Below the pieces are notes generated by a model that was given only the letters and a program-made list of their open reading frames with translations, was not told the origin of the DNA and searched no databases. From positions 124,001-188,000 of the forward strand of contig JABLUY010000024.1 of NCBI GenBank assembly GCA_013306675.1: a DNA stretch of 64,000 nucleotides, given 5' to 3'. The DNA is from Thraustochytrium sp. TN22. Taxonomy: Eukaryota > Sar > Bigyra > Thraustochytrida > Thraustochytriidae. Made by a program: the position numbers and the translations under genes. Of the stretch, positions 9,521-19,021 are shown piece after piece (position 1 is the stretch's first letter; each line of letters begins with the position of its first letter).

Positions 9521-9748
9521 CTAATGTGCGGACACGACGAAGAGCTGGTGGTTCCTGCGGTTCTCAAGCGAGTTGCAAGTGGCCTTGTACTTCTCCGGGT
9601 AAACGCGCTTCATGATGCAAAGCGTGAGGAACGCGAGCACGAGCGCCGACACGATGCACGCGAAGGAGATGATGATCATCTGATTGTCGAAGCCATCATC
9701 CACCTCATCCTCCTCCGTCGGCGCGAAGGTCGGTGCGAGTGTAGCCAT
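9521..9748 (-). CDS. Small single-pass membrane protein (75 aa), unknown
   Basis: I start it at the ATG at 9748 (MATLAPTFAPTEEDEVDD); the frame stays open further upstream but there it is Arg/Pro-rich and looks like leader sequence. An acidic N-terminus (residues 12-19) is followed by one strong transmembrane segment, residues about 24-46 (MIIISFACIVSALVLAF then LTLCIM). A basic, Asn-rich tail follows (KRVYPEKYKATCNS...). The positive-inside rule predicts N-out/C-in without a cleaved signal. Hydrophobicity and charge layout support a real protein. I do not recognise the family. It lies 283 bp upstream of the LRR gene on the same strand. Confidence 0.6.
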   Translation of the reverse strand: MATLAPTFAPTEEDEVDDGFDNQMIIISFACIVSALVLAFLTLCIMKRVYPEKYKATCNSLENRRNHQLFVVSAH

Positions 9749-10669
9749 GCTTGCAAGACGGGGCAGTGGCCGTGAGACAGCGCCGGTGAGCCGCGGGGCG
9801 TTGAGGGTCTGCCGGGCCGCGCGGAGTTTGGGGATTGCACCTCCTGGACCTGGCGCGTGCGGCCTGCGGTCGGTCCTGCTTGCTCTGGCAAATAGAGCTG
9901 TCAGCTCAGCAAAGGCTCTGTAAGGCATCAAAGGACTGAGGCTAGGCTACTATGCCGGCGGGCCAGGTGTCCGGGTGTGCGGCGGCTCATCCACTGCCCT
10001 AGAGGGCTCCTACTTGCTACTCTAGGCCTAATAGCAGCAGCCTGCGCGCGCGGCACGCAGCGCGCGCAGAGCCACCACCGATCAGGTGTGCAAAGGTGTC
10101 CAATCATCAGGACAACCAGCCTCACTTGGCAGGCACGGAGGAAGGCCGGCCCGGCCGCGCCCGGGCTAGAGTCAGGCTGGCGGAGCGCAGCGCCGCAGCT
10201 GGCTGCGGAGCTAGGGCGGCGCTTGTGGCTACTAGCTAGCTAGCTAGCTAGCTTCTGTTTGGCGGCGCCGCGACCCTCGTCGACCCGGAAGAGTTGCGCG
10301 CCGCAATAATGCGGGATCGCCGCAGCTGACGTGCTGCACAGCTGCGGGCTGGTCAACCGGCAAGCAGGCTGCGGACGGAACAAACTTGCGACTCGGACCG
10401 ACTGGAACAGAGTGGCAGCGCGAAACTTCCATGTGTAACAATCATGCCAGACGGCCCAGACCGACCCGGCCCGTGCCACTGGCACACCGTGCCAGCGCGG
10501 GCTGCGCCCAGATGCGATGCCGATGCGTGTGCGACGCGGTGCAAATTTCAAAAAGGCTTCATTGCCGGAGCCACGAAATGATCGAGACAGACAGCTGACC
10601 TTGTATGTTTAGCTAGAGAGAGAGATAGATATCTTAGTGTGTGGCGGCAGTGGCCTGCTCCCGGCAAGC
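9749..10669. other. Intergenic region between the small TM protein and fumarate reductase
   Basis: About 920 bp, promoter side of the small TM gene and 3' side of the fumarate reductase gene. It contains a CTAG tract (10232-10252), a minor CTAG motif at about 9942-9952, and a GA-type tract at 10615-10631 just past the fumarate reductase stop. No supported gene. Confidence 0.6.
10232..10252. repeat. CTAG tetranucleotide tract
   Basis: Five tandem CTAG units followed by C (CTAGCTAGCTAGCTAGCTAG then C), in intergenic DNA 484 bp upstream of the small TM gene start. Confidence 0.9.
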
Positions 10670-12595
10670 TTAGAGCTTCGAGGAGGGCGCGACGGTGCCG
10701 ATCTCGTACTCGGCAGCGTACTTGGGGATGATCTCCGGCTTGTGGAGCATGTCAAAGGCCTCGGTGGCATCCTTGCCGCCGTAAAGGAGAATGGCCTTGG
10801 CGCCACCGGGGTGCTCGTCCAGGAAGGGGGTGATGTCGTACACCTTGTCCTTGAGGATGACCCAGCAGTCGTCCTTGGAGGTGTGCTTCTGGATCTCCTC
10901 CATGGTGTACTGCTTGGAGGCGGCGGCCTCCTTCTTCTCGCCACCCTCGCTGGCGCCCTGCTCGTAGAAGGCAGAGTTGGGGTCGCGCTCGGCGGGGCCG
11001 TCGTCCTCGAGGGCGGCGGCGGAGGAAGCCGACTTGGCGCCGGACTTGCCCCAGGAGACCGTGACGGAGTTGGAGGCCGGGTCCACGTTGACGTTGAAGG
11101 CGCCACCAGCGCCGCCCGCGCCGCCCGCGACGAGCTTGTCGAGGAGGAAGCGCGAGGCGGTCTGGCCGGCCTTGCGACCGTAGACGACGCAGTCAAGGAG
11201 ACTGGAGCCGCCCAGGCGGTTGGTGCCGTGGATGCCGCCGATGATCTCGCCACCGGCGAAGAGACCCTTGATGGGCTGCTCGTCGGCGGTGATGACCTCG
11301 GCCTCGGCCGAGGTGGCGATGCCGCCCATGCAGTAGTGCACGATGGGGGTGATGATGGCGACGTGCCAGGTGTCGTCGTCGACCGAGAGCGGGAGCGCCT
11401 CAAAGTACTTCTTCTGCCACTCGTCCTTGTCCGCCTCGGCGTTCTTGTTGTACTTGTCGAAGTTGGCCTGGAGCTTCTCCGGGGCAACGTTCATCTCCTT
11501 GGCGAGCTCCTTGCCGGTCATCTTCTTCATGAGACCGCGCTGCACGTAGTGGTCGCAGTGCCACTGGATGAGCGCGCTGGCCTTGCCGTTGAGGCACAGG
11601 CGGTAGGGCGGCTGGCCCCAGACGAGCATGCGGCCGCTGACGTAGTCGCGCTTGCCGAGCTCATCGCAGAAGCGGTTGCCGTTCTTGTCGAGGATGACAC
11701 CACCCGAGCCGCGGAGAGCCTCGGCGGCCAGGAACTTGACCTTGGCGTCCGGCTCGTTGGGGTCGACGATGCCGGTGGGGTGGATCTGCACGCAGTGCAG
11801 GTCACGGGTGGAGCCGCCCACGGCGAGCGACATCTTGATGCCGTCGCCGGTGCAGTGCGGGCCGTTGGTGGTGGGCAGGGTCAGCAGGGGCGGCATGGGG
11901 ATCTTCTTGCCGTTGCTCTGCTTGGCCGCGCGGGAGGTGGTGCTCCAGGCCTCCATCTTGGCGAAGTCGTCAGAGACCTGGGCCAGGAGGGAGTCCTCCG
12001 AGAAGTCGGCGCCAAAGCCGCCCGTGCACAGAATGACCGGGCCGTACTCCTTGTAGGTCTTGCCGCCCTTCTCGAAGATGACACCGACGATCTCATCGCC
12101 CTCCTTGATGAGCTCCGTCACGCGGGCCTTGTTGATGAGGCGCGCGCGGCCGTCCTTCTTGTCGCAGATGGCCTCGTAGGCCTCCATGAGGCCGTACGTG
12201 ATGGCCATGCCCGGGAAGCGCTCCTTGCCGCGGTGCGTGCGCGGGTTCGAGTGCGCCGCGAGACGAGCGATGATGGACAGGTCCAGCTGGAACTTGTCCT
12301 TGAGCCACTCCAGCGCCGGGCCCGACTCGTACGTGAGAACGCGGATCAGGTCGTCGCGGGCGCCCTCGGCGGCCGACACCTTGGTGTCGTTGAAGAACAC
12401 CTCCGGCGAGTCCTCGATGCCCAGCGCGCGCTGCGAGCTGGTGCCCGCGGCGTTCATGCCCGAGGTCGCCTTGGTCGAGTTGCCACCGCAGAACGGCGAC
12501 TTGTCCAGCAGCAGGGTCCGGCCACCCGCCTGGAGGACGGTGTGCGCGGCCGACATGCCACTCAGGCCACCGCCAACAATGATCACCTGGCTCAT
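10670..12595 (-). CDS. Soluble FAD-dependent fumarate reductase fused to cytochrome b5, C-terminal SKL
   Basis: A 641-residue flavoprotein that should reduce fumarate to succinate. The FAD-binding N-terminus is MSQVIIVGGGLSGMSAA (GGGLSG, residues 8-13) with no presequence. Family active-site motifs include CVQIHPTGIVDP, NRFCDELGKRD and GGIHGTNRLGGSSLLDCV, closely matching the yeast Frd1/Osm1 type. A Gly/Ala-rich linker leads to a cytochrome b5 domain (about 555-635) with haem ligands H595 (EHPGG) and H618 (DMLHK). The protein ends SSKL, a canonical type-1 peroxisomal targeting signal. The b5 domain suggests electron entry from a b5 reductase or NAD(P)H flavin domain elsewhere. Yeast enzymes are mitochondrial, ER or cytosolic, and kinetoplastid ones are glycosomal. 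Fusion and targeting are read directly; direction of catalysis is inferred. Confidence 0.92.
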   Translation of the reverse strand: MSQVIIVGGGLSGMSAAHTVLQAGGRTLLLDKSPFCGGNSTKATSGMNAAGTSSQRALGIEDSPEVFFNDTKVSAAEGARDDLIRVLTYESGPALEWLKDKFQLDLSIIARLAAHSNPRTHRGKERFPGMAITYGLMEAYEAICDKKDGRARLINKARVTELIKEGDEIVGVIFEKGGKTYKEYGPVILCTGGFGADFSEDSLLAQVSDDFAKMEAWSTTSRAAKQSNGKKIPMPPLLTLPTTNGPHCTGDGIKMSLAVGGSTRDLHCVQIHPTGIVDPNEPDAKVKFLAAEALRGSGGVILDKNGNRFCDELGKRDYVSGRMLVWGQPPYRLCLNGKASALIQWHCDHYVQRGLMKKMTGKELAKEMNVAPEKLQANFDKYNKNAEADKDEWQKKYFEALPLSVDDDTWHVAIITPIVHYCMGGIATSAEAEVITADEQPIKGLFAGGEIIGGIHGTNRLGGSSLLDCVVYGRKAGQTASRFLLDKLVAGGAGGAGGAFNVNVDPASNSVTVSWGKSGAKSASSAAALEDDGPAERDPNSAFYEQGASEGGEKKEAAASKQYTMEEIQKHTSKDDCWVILKDKVYDITPFLDEHPGGAKAILLYGGKDATEAFDMLHKPEIIPKYAAEYEIGTVAPSSKL

Positions 12596-14230
12596 CTTGA
12601 ACGAGGTGAAAGGCTTCTTGCTAAGCTAGACTGTTTTCCGCGCGGTGGACGTCAGTTTCTCCTTGTTCTCTGCTTCTTGCAGCAACCGTGAGTGGATCTA
12701 GGAAATCCATCACGGGACGCGCTCCGCCAGGGCCCTGGACAGACACACAAGCACGCCGCATACTCGAGGGTGCACCAGTGTCTGCGCCAGCGTCTGCGTC
12801 TGCGTCTGCGTCTGCGCGCAGCGCCTTGCAAGGCCCCTCGCTCACCTCCCCTCGCCTCGCCTCGCCTCACCTCCCCTCGCCTCGCGAGCACTTCGAAATT
12901 CCTGCCGAACAGGCCGGCTCGTCATGCGTGCGAGGCAAGTGAGCAGGCCTCGCTCGCCAAGGATCCTTGGCCGCGCGGAGCGCGGGGCGCGGCGCGGCCT
13001 GCGCCACGGCCGCGCGCTCGCTCTCGACCACGGCCTCCTCGTCCTCGTCCTCCTCCTCGCCCTCCATGCTCACGTACCTCTCGCAAACACGGGCGTCTGT
13101 GCCCGTCTCGTGCTTGGATGCAATCTGGGTCTGCCTGTCTCCGCCTGGGACTGCCTTGCCGCCCTTGCATTCGTTCCGTTCATCGGATCCCCCGAGAGGG
13201 CGGCCGCCGGCGCCTGCTTCCTCGCGGTCGCCGCTCCGCGCGGAACCCGGCGCGCGGGGGCCCTGTGGATCCCCCGAGGGACGGCCCGGCGCTCCGTCAC
13301 TGCGCCGCCGCAGGGGGGGGGGCCGCCCAGTGGGCGCGGGGGGTGCGGCGCGCGGCGCAACGCGGTGAAATGGGCCCGTCGGGACTTGCAAGAGCGAGCA
13401 GGCCTCGGACCTGCACGAGGGCGGGCAGCGCGGCGCCCTTGGCAGCCACAGGCGACTCGGAGGGAAAACGAAATCCAAGCGCCTGAAATGAAAGGAAACA
13501 GGCAGGCCGAGCCGGGGCTGAGGCGCCGCTCGCGCCGGCAAGCCTGGTTAGGAGCAGGAGGGAGGGAGTGCGGCGGCGCGGCCGGCGGCTCGGAGGTGGC
13601 TGCCAAGCCCCGCCCCGTGCTGTCGAAGGCTGGCGTCGAGGAGGATGCTGGGAGACGGGTCGGACCGCCAAGGACGCTGCCCAGGACGACAAGCGCGTGC
13701 TCGCCGAGGACGACGGCCAGTCCGTCGCGATCGCCGCGTGTGCCGCGCCGCCGCCTCGCGCAGCGGCTCGCGCAGCGGCCAGCGGGTGGTCTGCAGGGGC
13801 TCTGCAGCGGGTTTAGAGCTCAGACCTCCCCCTTCGTGGCGGCCAGCCCGCGGCCTGCCTGAGACGTCGCCAGCCGCTCCGGCGCGCTCCGGCGGAATGT
13901 GACCATGACGCTTCTCGGCTTCTCCGCGCCGAACGGAGGCCGCCCCGCCCTTGGCCGCGTTGGCGCCGAGCGCCGGCGCCTCGCTAATCGCGGCGGAGCG
14001 CTCGTACCCGGCCAGGGGCTGGAGCAGCAGCGTGGCCACGTTCGAAACGCCCAGTGACTCCGGGAGCAGAGTTCGAGTCCACGGTGGCACTGCGGCGGCG
14101 GCGGCAGCGCGGCGCGCGGGCCGCGGGCGTAGCGTTGCGTGGAGTGGAGTGAAGTGGAGTGGAGAGGAGAGGAGAGGAGTGGAGTGGAGTGTCGGCGGCA
14201 GCGGCGCGCGCACGCTTCGCGCGGACCGCC
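12596..14230. other. Divergent intergenic region between fumarate reductase and RTF2
   Basis: A 1.6 kb bidirectional promoter region. The left part is pyrimidine-rich on + (CTCGCCTCGCC-type repeats, 12838-12890). A G10 run lies at 13313-13322. A GGAGT/GGAGA pentamer tract lies at about 14137-14190, before the RTF2 ATG. Several overlapping frames of 200-310 codons are open on both strands, but they are Arg/Ala/Pro-rich, mutually exclusive and without recognisable domains, so I do not call them. Confidence 0.55.
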
Positions 14231-14923
14231 ATGGGCGGGGATGGCGGGACGCTGGCGGTGAAGCGCGCCTTTCTGACAGACGACGACGGGAGCAAGAAGC
14301 GCGACAAGCAGCGCGCGGAGAAGCAGGCGGCCGTGGAGACGCGCGCGACCAGCCTGCGCAGCTGCGCGCTCTCGGGCGAGCCGCTCAAAGAGCCCGTCGT
14401 GTGCTGCGAGCTCGGATACTTGTACAACAAGGAGGCGCTGCTACAGCGGCTGCTGGATGGGCCGCCGCTCAACGAGGCCTTTGCCCACATCCGGCTCAAG
14501 GAGCTCGTCGACTGCGTGCTTGAACAGAACCCAGGCTTCAAACCACCGTCGGCATCGTCTTCTTCTTCATCCTCCACGCTCACCTTTTGGGCCGACCCAT
14601 CTGAGGCCTCGGCTCCCTTCCTGTGCCCCGTGACGCAGCTGGAGATGAACGGCCGCCACCCGTTCTGCTGTCTGCATCCGTCGGGACGGGTGCTTAGCAT
14701 CAAGGCGACGCAGGAGGTGCCGGAGTCGGCCGCTGGCGAGCGCATCATCAAGCTGTCCCCCAGCGACGCGGAACGCAAAGCCATGCTCGACGACCTCCGG
14801 GAGCGCAGGAAGAAGGCGCGCAAGGGAGCCAAGAAGTCCAAGAAGGCTGACAAGAAGCGCGCCAGCGCCGCGCTGCTTGCCGAGGAGGATCCCGAGCCCA
14901 AGCGATTGAAATCGGGCACGTGA
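14231..14923 (+). CDS. RTF2: Replication termination factor 2 (RTF2) homologue
   Basis: A 230-residue protein starting at the ATG at 14231; the start MGGDGGTLAVKRAFL matches the family's conserved MGxDGGTxxKR opening. Two RING/U-box-like Cys/His modules follow. The first is about 45-80 (LRSCALSGEPLKEPVVC, then GYLYNKEALLQRLL). The second is about 135-160 (FLCPVTQLEMNGRHPFCCL). A Lys-rich, probably nuclear C-terminus follows (KKARKGAKKSKKADKK) and the protein ends SGT. Fission yeast Rtf2 stabilises stalled forks at replication barriers; the human protein acts in fork restart and is removed by DDI1/2; the plant protein affects splicing. Length is shorter than human RTF2 (about 306), mainly in the C-terminal low-complexity part. 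Assignment is confident. Confidence 0.92.
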   Translation: MGGDGGTLAVKRAFLTDDDGSKKRDKQRAEKQAAVETRATSLRSCALSGEPLKEPVVCCELGYLYNKEALLQRLLDGPPLNEAFAHIRLKELVDCVLEQNPGFKPPSASSSSSSSTLTFWADPSEASAPFLCPVTQLEMNGRHPFCCLHPSGRVLSIKATQEVPESAAGERIIKLSPSDAERKAMLDDLRERRKKARKGAKKSKKADKKRASAALLAEEDPEPKRLKSGT

Positions 14924-15112
14924 GGCGGTTCACCTCTGGCGGAGGAAAAATTTCATGTACCAGGTAAGATTACACCCTTTTCCCCGCGCCTTGTGTCTGT
15001 GCTCAAGGACCCGCACAGAGCTCGTCGAGCACGTCGTGCCCATCATGTAGTTGCAGCTCGACTGCAGGGCTCTTGAGGCTGGACGCACGAGGTGAATCGC
15101 CTCGCCTTTTGC

Positions 15113-16054
15113 TCATGTCGCCTCGCCAGGCACGAAGTTGTTGGACAGCTTGCCAAGCACGTGTTCGTAGTAAGTGGTGCCGTCCGGAAGCACCGGCGCG
15201 GTCAGGTTGGGCTCGAAGAAGTACGGCACTGAATAGCGCGCCGCATGCGTCGGTGCGAGCACGCGGTGAGGCGTCGCGGTGAAATAGCCCTCGGTCCAGT
15301 AGTCGAGGACGTCGCCGATATTGATGACCAGGCAGCCCTCAACCGGGTCGACGTTCTCCCAGGCCCCGCCTGCGCCTCGGACCTGCAAACAGCCGGTCGT
15401 GGCGTCCTGGACGATCATGGTGAGCAGACCGTAGTCGCAGTGTTCGCCTACCCCTTGCCGCTGTGCATCACTCGCGTCCACCCCATCGTCGCCCTCGCCG
15501 TCACGAACGGCACTCTCCCCGGTGCGAATTGGCGGATACTTGAGCGCGCGCATGATCCAGAACGGGTTCTCAAAGAGCCGCGGTAGGCGAGGCCCTTCGT
15601 TCGCCTCAAGGCCGGCCTCCACCTTGCGCATGATGCGGAAACCGAGCGCATGCATATGCGTGCCAAGCGTTTCAAACGCCACGCGCGCGCCGGGCGCCTC
15701 GGCCTCCGTGGGCCACGGATTGCGATGGTACAGAAAGTCTGCCGCGTCCACGCCCTCCCCGGCCATGCGCGGCGTGCTCAGCGGCATCTCCATCTCGCGC
15801 ATAAGGTCGAAGCCCTCGTGCTGGTCTAGATGGCCCAAAGTAATGTTCTGGCCGCACGACTGGAAGCCACGGAAGCCCGTCGCCGCGCCGCGCAGCCTGT
15901 ACCGCTGCTTGACGTTCTCAGGCAGCGCGAAGAGCTTGCGGCACTGACTCAATGCCTCCTCCAGCACACCCGCAGGCACGCCATGCTCGCTCAGCACGAG
16001 GAAACCATGCTTGCGCAGCGCCTGTGTGAATTCTGCAGACTGCCGAGCGTCCAT
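15113..16054 (-). CDS. 2-oxoglutarate/Fe(II)-dependent dioxygenase, isopenicillin-N-synthase-like
   Basis: A 313-residue non-haem iron oxygenase. The DIOX_N region is residues about 5-90 (LRKHGFLVLSEHGVP). The jelly-roll core carries the iron triad H205-x-D207 (GEHCDYGLLTM) and H263 (TPHRV). R273 in ARYSVPYFFEP is the 2-oxoglutarate-binding RxS motif. The usual first strand (IPVIDL-type, about 25 residues) is missing. An in-frame TGA lies a few codons upstream of the ATG at 16054, so a 5' exon behind an intron is possible. This family makes or modifies many small molecules (thymine-7-hydroxylase-like, flavonoid or gibberellin-type enzymes); the substrate cannot be told. It is divergent from the glutaminase gene across a 527 bp shared promoter region. 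Confidence 0.88.
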   Translation of the reverse strand: MDARQSAEFTQALRKHGFLVLSEHGVPAGVLEEALSQCRKLFALPENVKQRYRLRGAATGFRGFQSCGQNITLGHLDQHEGFDLMREMEMPLSTPRMAGEGVDAADFLYHRNPWPTEAEAPGARVAFETLGTHMHALGFRIMRKVEAGLEANEGPRLPRLFENPFWIMRALKYPPIRTGESAVRDGEGDDGVDASDAQRQGVGEHCDYGLLTMIVQDATTGCLQVRGAGGAWENVDPVEGCLVINIGDVLDYWTEGYFTATPHRVLAPTHAARYSVPYFFEPNLTAPVLPDGTTYYEHVLGKLSNNFVPGEAT

Positions 16055-16581
16055 CGTACGTGTCGTTAGTTTGCCGCGTCAGGGAGTCACCACACACATT
16101 CACGCTGACGGTGAACACCGCCACCACGGATGCGCCGACGTGAAGCACCATATTTGCGCCGACGTGAAACACCACGACGTCCATGCTGACGTTGCGCACC
16201 TCCGAGCGGCGGCACGTCTGTGAGAGGTCTCTCCACTTCCTCGTTGCTCCTGCTCTTTCTCCTCTCGTCTGCTTTCCAGCACGACACACAACGCACCGAG
16301 GTGGTCCTCAGCGAGACGACGGGCACGCCCATGCTCTCAGGGCCGGCAACGCGACGCGACGCGACGCGACGCGACGCGACGCGACGCGACGCGACGCGAC
16401 GCGACGCAGCAACTGATTGCGGATGGGAGTCTGTCTGCCGGTGCTGCTGCTGCTGCTGCGCGCACCGCGCTCGTGCACGACGACACTGCAGCATCTCCGC
16501 AGCATCTCCGTCTCTGCTTCTCTCGACCAACGGCAGAACCGTATCTTGCGACGGCACGGAGAGGCTGAGCGGGAGGGGAGG
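16055..16581. promoter_or_regulatory. Divergent promoter with GACG(T)-core repeats
   Basis: A 527 bp region between the oxygenase (-) and glutaminase (+) starts. Four imperfect units of the form GCYGACGKKRAnCACC begin at 16104, 16134, 16158 and 16185, with extra GACGTC at 16176-16181. The ACGT/TGACG cores resemble bZIP (CRE/G-box type) sites. Further right is the (GCGAC)11 tract at 16351-16405, then a leader to the ATG at 16582. Regulatory function is inferred from repetition and position. Confidence 0.45.
16351..16405. repeat. (GCGAC)11 pentanucleotide tract
   Basis: Eleven perfect GCGAC units upstream of the glutaminase ATG. Each unit has a CpG step on both sides of GA. Likely length-variable. 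Confidence 0.95.
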
Positions 16582-18852
16582 ATGACGGCCGTGGGCGAGT
16601 ACGCGAGGCTGGAGGAGCATGGCGATGTCGTCGTGCCACGGCGAGCGGCGCGACGCGCCGGCGGTGCGCTGGCCTGCGTGGCGCTCATCGCGTCGGCGGC
16701 GGCCTGGGCCGGGTCCATGGCGCCCTTGGCGCCCTTGCGTGACGCTCAGCAGCAGGAGCAGCAGCTTGTGGTGGACGAGGGCGACACGAAGGAGACGCTC
16801 GTGAACTTTCGCGCGCCCAGCATTCCGCTGCTGACGATTGACCCGTTCTTTCAGGTGCACATGATGGCGGACACGACGACGGAGGACGTGACGCGGAGCT
16901 GGTATGGCGCAATGCGCGAGGTGCAGGGCATGGTGCGCGTAGATGGCACGGCGTATCGGTTCCTGGGCGCGTGCACGGTGAATGCGGGTGATGCCTGCCC
17001 CGAGGCGATGCGCCAGGTTAGCGTGGACATTGGCACGGTGCGCACGGACCTGGTGTACGAGGATCCCAAGGGCCGCGTGCGCCTCGCGGTAAGCTTCATG
17101 GGCACGCCATATGCGGATGATCTAGAGCGCCTCGCGCGGCCTGTAGGCTACGTCGTGCACGACGTGAGCAGCCTGGACGGCGTCGAGCACGCCGTGCAGC
17201 TGTACTTGGACGCCACGGCCGAGCACTGCAGCTATGCGGCCGACGACGTCGTGGAGTGGGACGGCTGGGAGCAGGCTGGGCTCAAGGGCATTCGCGTCGG
17301 CACGGTCTCGCAGCAGTTCCTTCGGCGCAAGGGCGACAAGATGAACCTGGACTGGGGCTTTCTGCACTTGGCCGGCAAGCCAAGCCCGCCGCAGGGCCCG
17401 CTGGCTGATCCGCTCACCATCGTGCGCGGCGGCGGCGCACTGGACAACCGCGCCGCCTTCCTTGAGACCGGCGCTGTCTCGCGCTCGCCAGACCAGGGCA
17501 ACCCGCGCAACTGCGGCGAGGGCGCCGAGGAGGACAAGACCAACATCGCGCTGAGCCAAGACATGGGCAAGGTCGGTGACAAGCCGCGCCGCCATGTTGC
17601 GCTGCTCGCCTACGACGACGTCTTTTCTGTCGAGTACTATGGCAGCAAGCTCCAGGGCTACTGGCGCCAGCAGTACAAGAGCATTCAGGAAGCCATGGCT
17701 GCTGCGCTCGCCGAGACGGACGACATGTTGGAGCGTGCCGCAGAGCACGACCGGGCCGAGGTCAAGGCCCTCGCCAAGGCAGGCGGCGCGCAGTACGCCA
17801 CGGTCACGCGTATGGCGTATCGCCAGACACTCGCGGCACTCAAGCTCGTGTGGAACGAGGACCTCAACACGACGTGGATGTTCCTCAAGGAGATTAGCAC
17901 CAACGGCGACATGAACACTATCGATGTGGTCTACCCGGCCAGCCCGGCGCTCATCTACCACAACCCGCAGCTGCTCCGCAAGCTTCTCGTTCCCGTGCTG
18001 GCCTTTGCTAACAATCAGACCAGCACTGACTACTACAAGCCGTACTCGCCGCACGAACTCGGAGTCTACCCGGTGGCCGACCACACCACGGCGCAGCAAG
18101 AGCCCATGCCGATGGAGAACACGGGCAACATGTTCTTCATGCTGCTTGCCATTATGCAGCGCTCTCCAGCCGAGGACCATGGCTGGGTCGGCGACTATTT
18201 CCCACTGCTCCGCACCTGGGCCGACTACCTGAACGCCACGCTGCCCTTCCCGGAGCACCAGCTATGCACGGACGACTTTCGCGGCCCGCTCGCCAACAAC
18301 ACTAACCTCGCAGTCAAGGGCATCGTGGCGCTCGAGGCCTTTGCCGAGATCTGCCGCCTGCTCAACAAGTCTGACTGCGAGGCCTATTCGGACGCCGCCG
18401 TGCGGTACAGCGAGCTCTGGCTTGACCTCGGCCGCGAGCAAAAGCCCATGCCGCACACGCTGCTTGCCTACGCGGACACGGGCTCCTTCAGTATCGCCTA
18501 CAACCTGCTCTGGCAACGCCTCCTGCGCCTCAAGGACCGCCCCTTCGCGGCCTACGACAAGCTGCTGCGCGAGGAGGTCGCCTTTTACACTGCCATCGCC
18601 AATGAATACGGCACGCCGCTGGACTCGCGCGACGCCATGGTCAAGACCGACTGGCTTTCCTGGGCTGCCGCCATGGCGGATTCCAAGGATGGCTTCGAGC
18701 TTCTCTTCGACGGCATCTTTCGCTTCTACAACGAGTCCGAGTCCCGGGTCCCGCTCTCGGACTTTTACAACACCATTACCGCCAAGGCTTCGGCGGGCAA
18801 CTTTCGCGACCGCCCCGTGCTTGGCGCGCTCTACGCCCAGATGCTCGTGTGA
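16582..18852 (+). CDS. GtaA-like glutaminase (DUF5127/DUF4965/DUF1793 type) with signal anchor
   Basis: 756 residues from the ATG at 16582 (MTAVGEYARL). The frame stays open 55 codons upstream, but that part crosses repeat-rich leader. Residues about 26-44 are hydrophobic after a basic stretch, giving a signal anchor or secretion signal. The mature part matches fungal glutaminase A: an N-terminal beta domain (IPLLTIDPFFQVHM, RSWYGAMREVQGMVRVDG) and a six-hairpin-like helical domain (PYSPHELGVYPVADHTTAQQ, EPMPMENTGNMFFMLLA, MVKTDWLSWAAAM). Several N-x-S/T sites occur. Aspergillus GtaA is an extracellular or wall-bound enzyme hydrolysing L-glutamine to glutamate and ammonia, so a role in nitrogen scavenging by an osmotroph is reasonable. 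Some relatives are uncharacterised, so the exact substrate is inferred. Confidence 0.85.
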   Translation: MTAVGEYARLEEHGDVVVPRRAARRAGGALACVALIASAAAWAGSMAPLAPLRDAQQQEQQLVVDEGDTKETLVNFRAPSIPLLTIDPFFQVHMMADTTTEDVTRSWYGAMREVQGMVRVDGTAYRFLGACTVNAGDACPEAMRQVSVDIGTVRTDLVYEDPKGRVRLAVSFMGTPYADDLERLARPVGYVVHDVSSLDGVEHAVQLYLDATAEHCSYAADDVVEWDGWEQAGLKGIRVGTVSQQFLRRKGDKMNLDWGFLHLAGKPSPPQGPLADPLTIVRGGGALDNRAAFLETGAVSRSPDQGNPRNCGEGAEEDKTNIALSQDMGKVGDKPRRHVALLAYDDVFSVEYYGSKLQGYWRQQYKSIQEAMAAALAETDDMLERAAEHDRAEVKALAKAGGAQYATVTRMAYRQTLAALKLVWNEDLNTTWMFLKEISTNGDMNTIDVVYPASPALIYHNPQLLRKLLVPVLAFANNQTSTDYYKPYSPHELGVYPVADHTTAQQEPMPMENTGNMFFMLLAIMQRSPAEDHGWVGDYFPLLRTWADYLNATLPFPEHQLCTDDFRGPLANNTNLAVKGIVALEAFAEICRLLNKSDCEAYSDAAVRYSELWLDLGREQKPMPHTLLAYADTGSFSIAYNLLWQRLLRLKDRPFAAYDKLLREEVAFYTAIANEYGTPLDSRDAMVKTDWLSWAAAMADSKDGFELLFDGIFRFYNESESRVPLSDFYNTITAKASAGNFRDRPVLGALYAQMLV

Positions 18853-19021
18853 GCGCACGGACAGACGCCCATTGCGCTCGCTCTTGGAGTCTTGGTCAAG
18901 CAAAGGGGTTTACTGTTGGACAGTGGCAAGCAGACAGTGCGCAAGCCTGGTGGCCTTGCCAGCAAGCCGAGCAGCGGCCACTCGGCTCGCATGGAGACAA
19001 TACAGACTTCAAATATGACTT

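Noticed and set aside
14060-14090. A GTTCGAGTCC sequence resembling a tRNA B-box
   Set aside because: The flanking five bases do not pair to make a T-arm, and no matching A-box or acceptor stem was found on either strand.
12867-14213. Several overlapping 200- to 312-codon open frames between fumarate reductase and RTF2
   Set aside because: They overlap one another on both strands and are Arg/Ala/Pro-rich. They lack recognisable domains and follow the GC-rich composition, so they look like chance frames.
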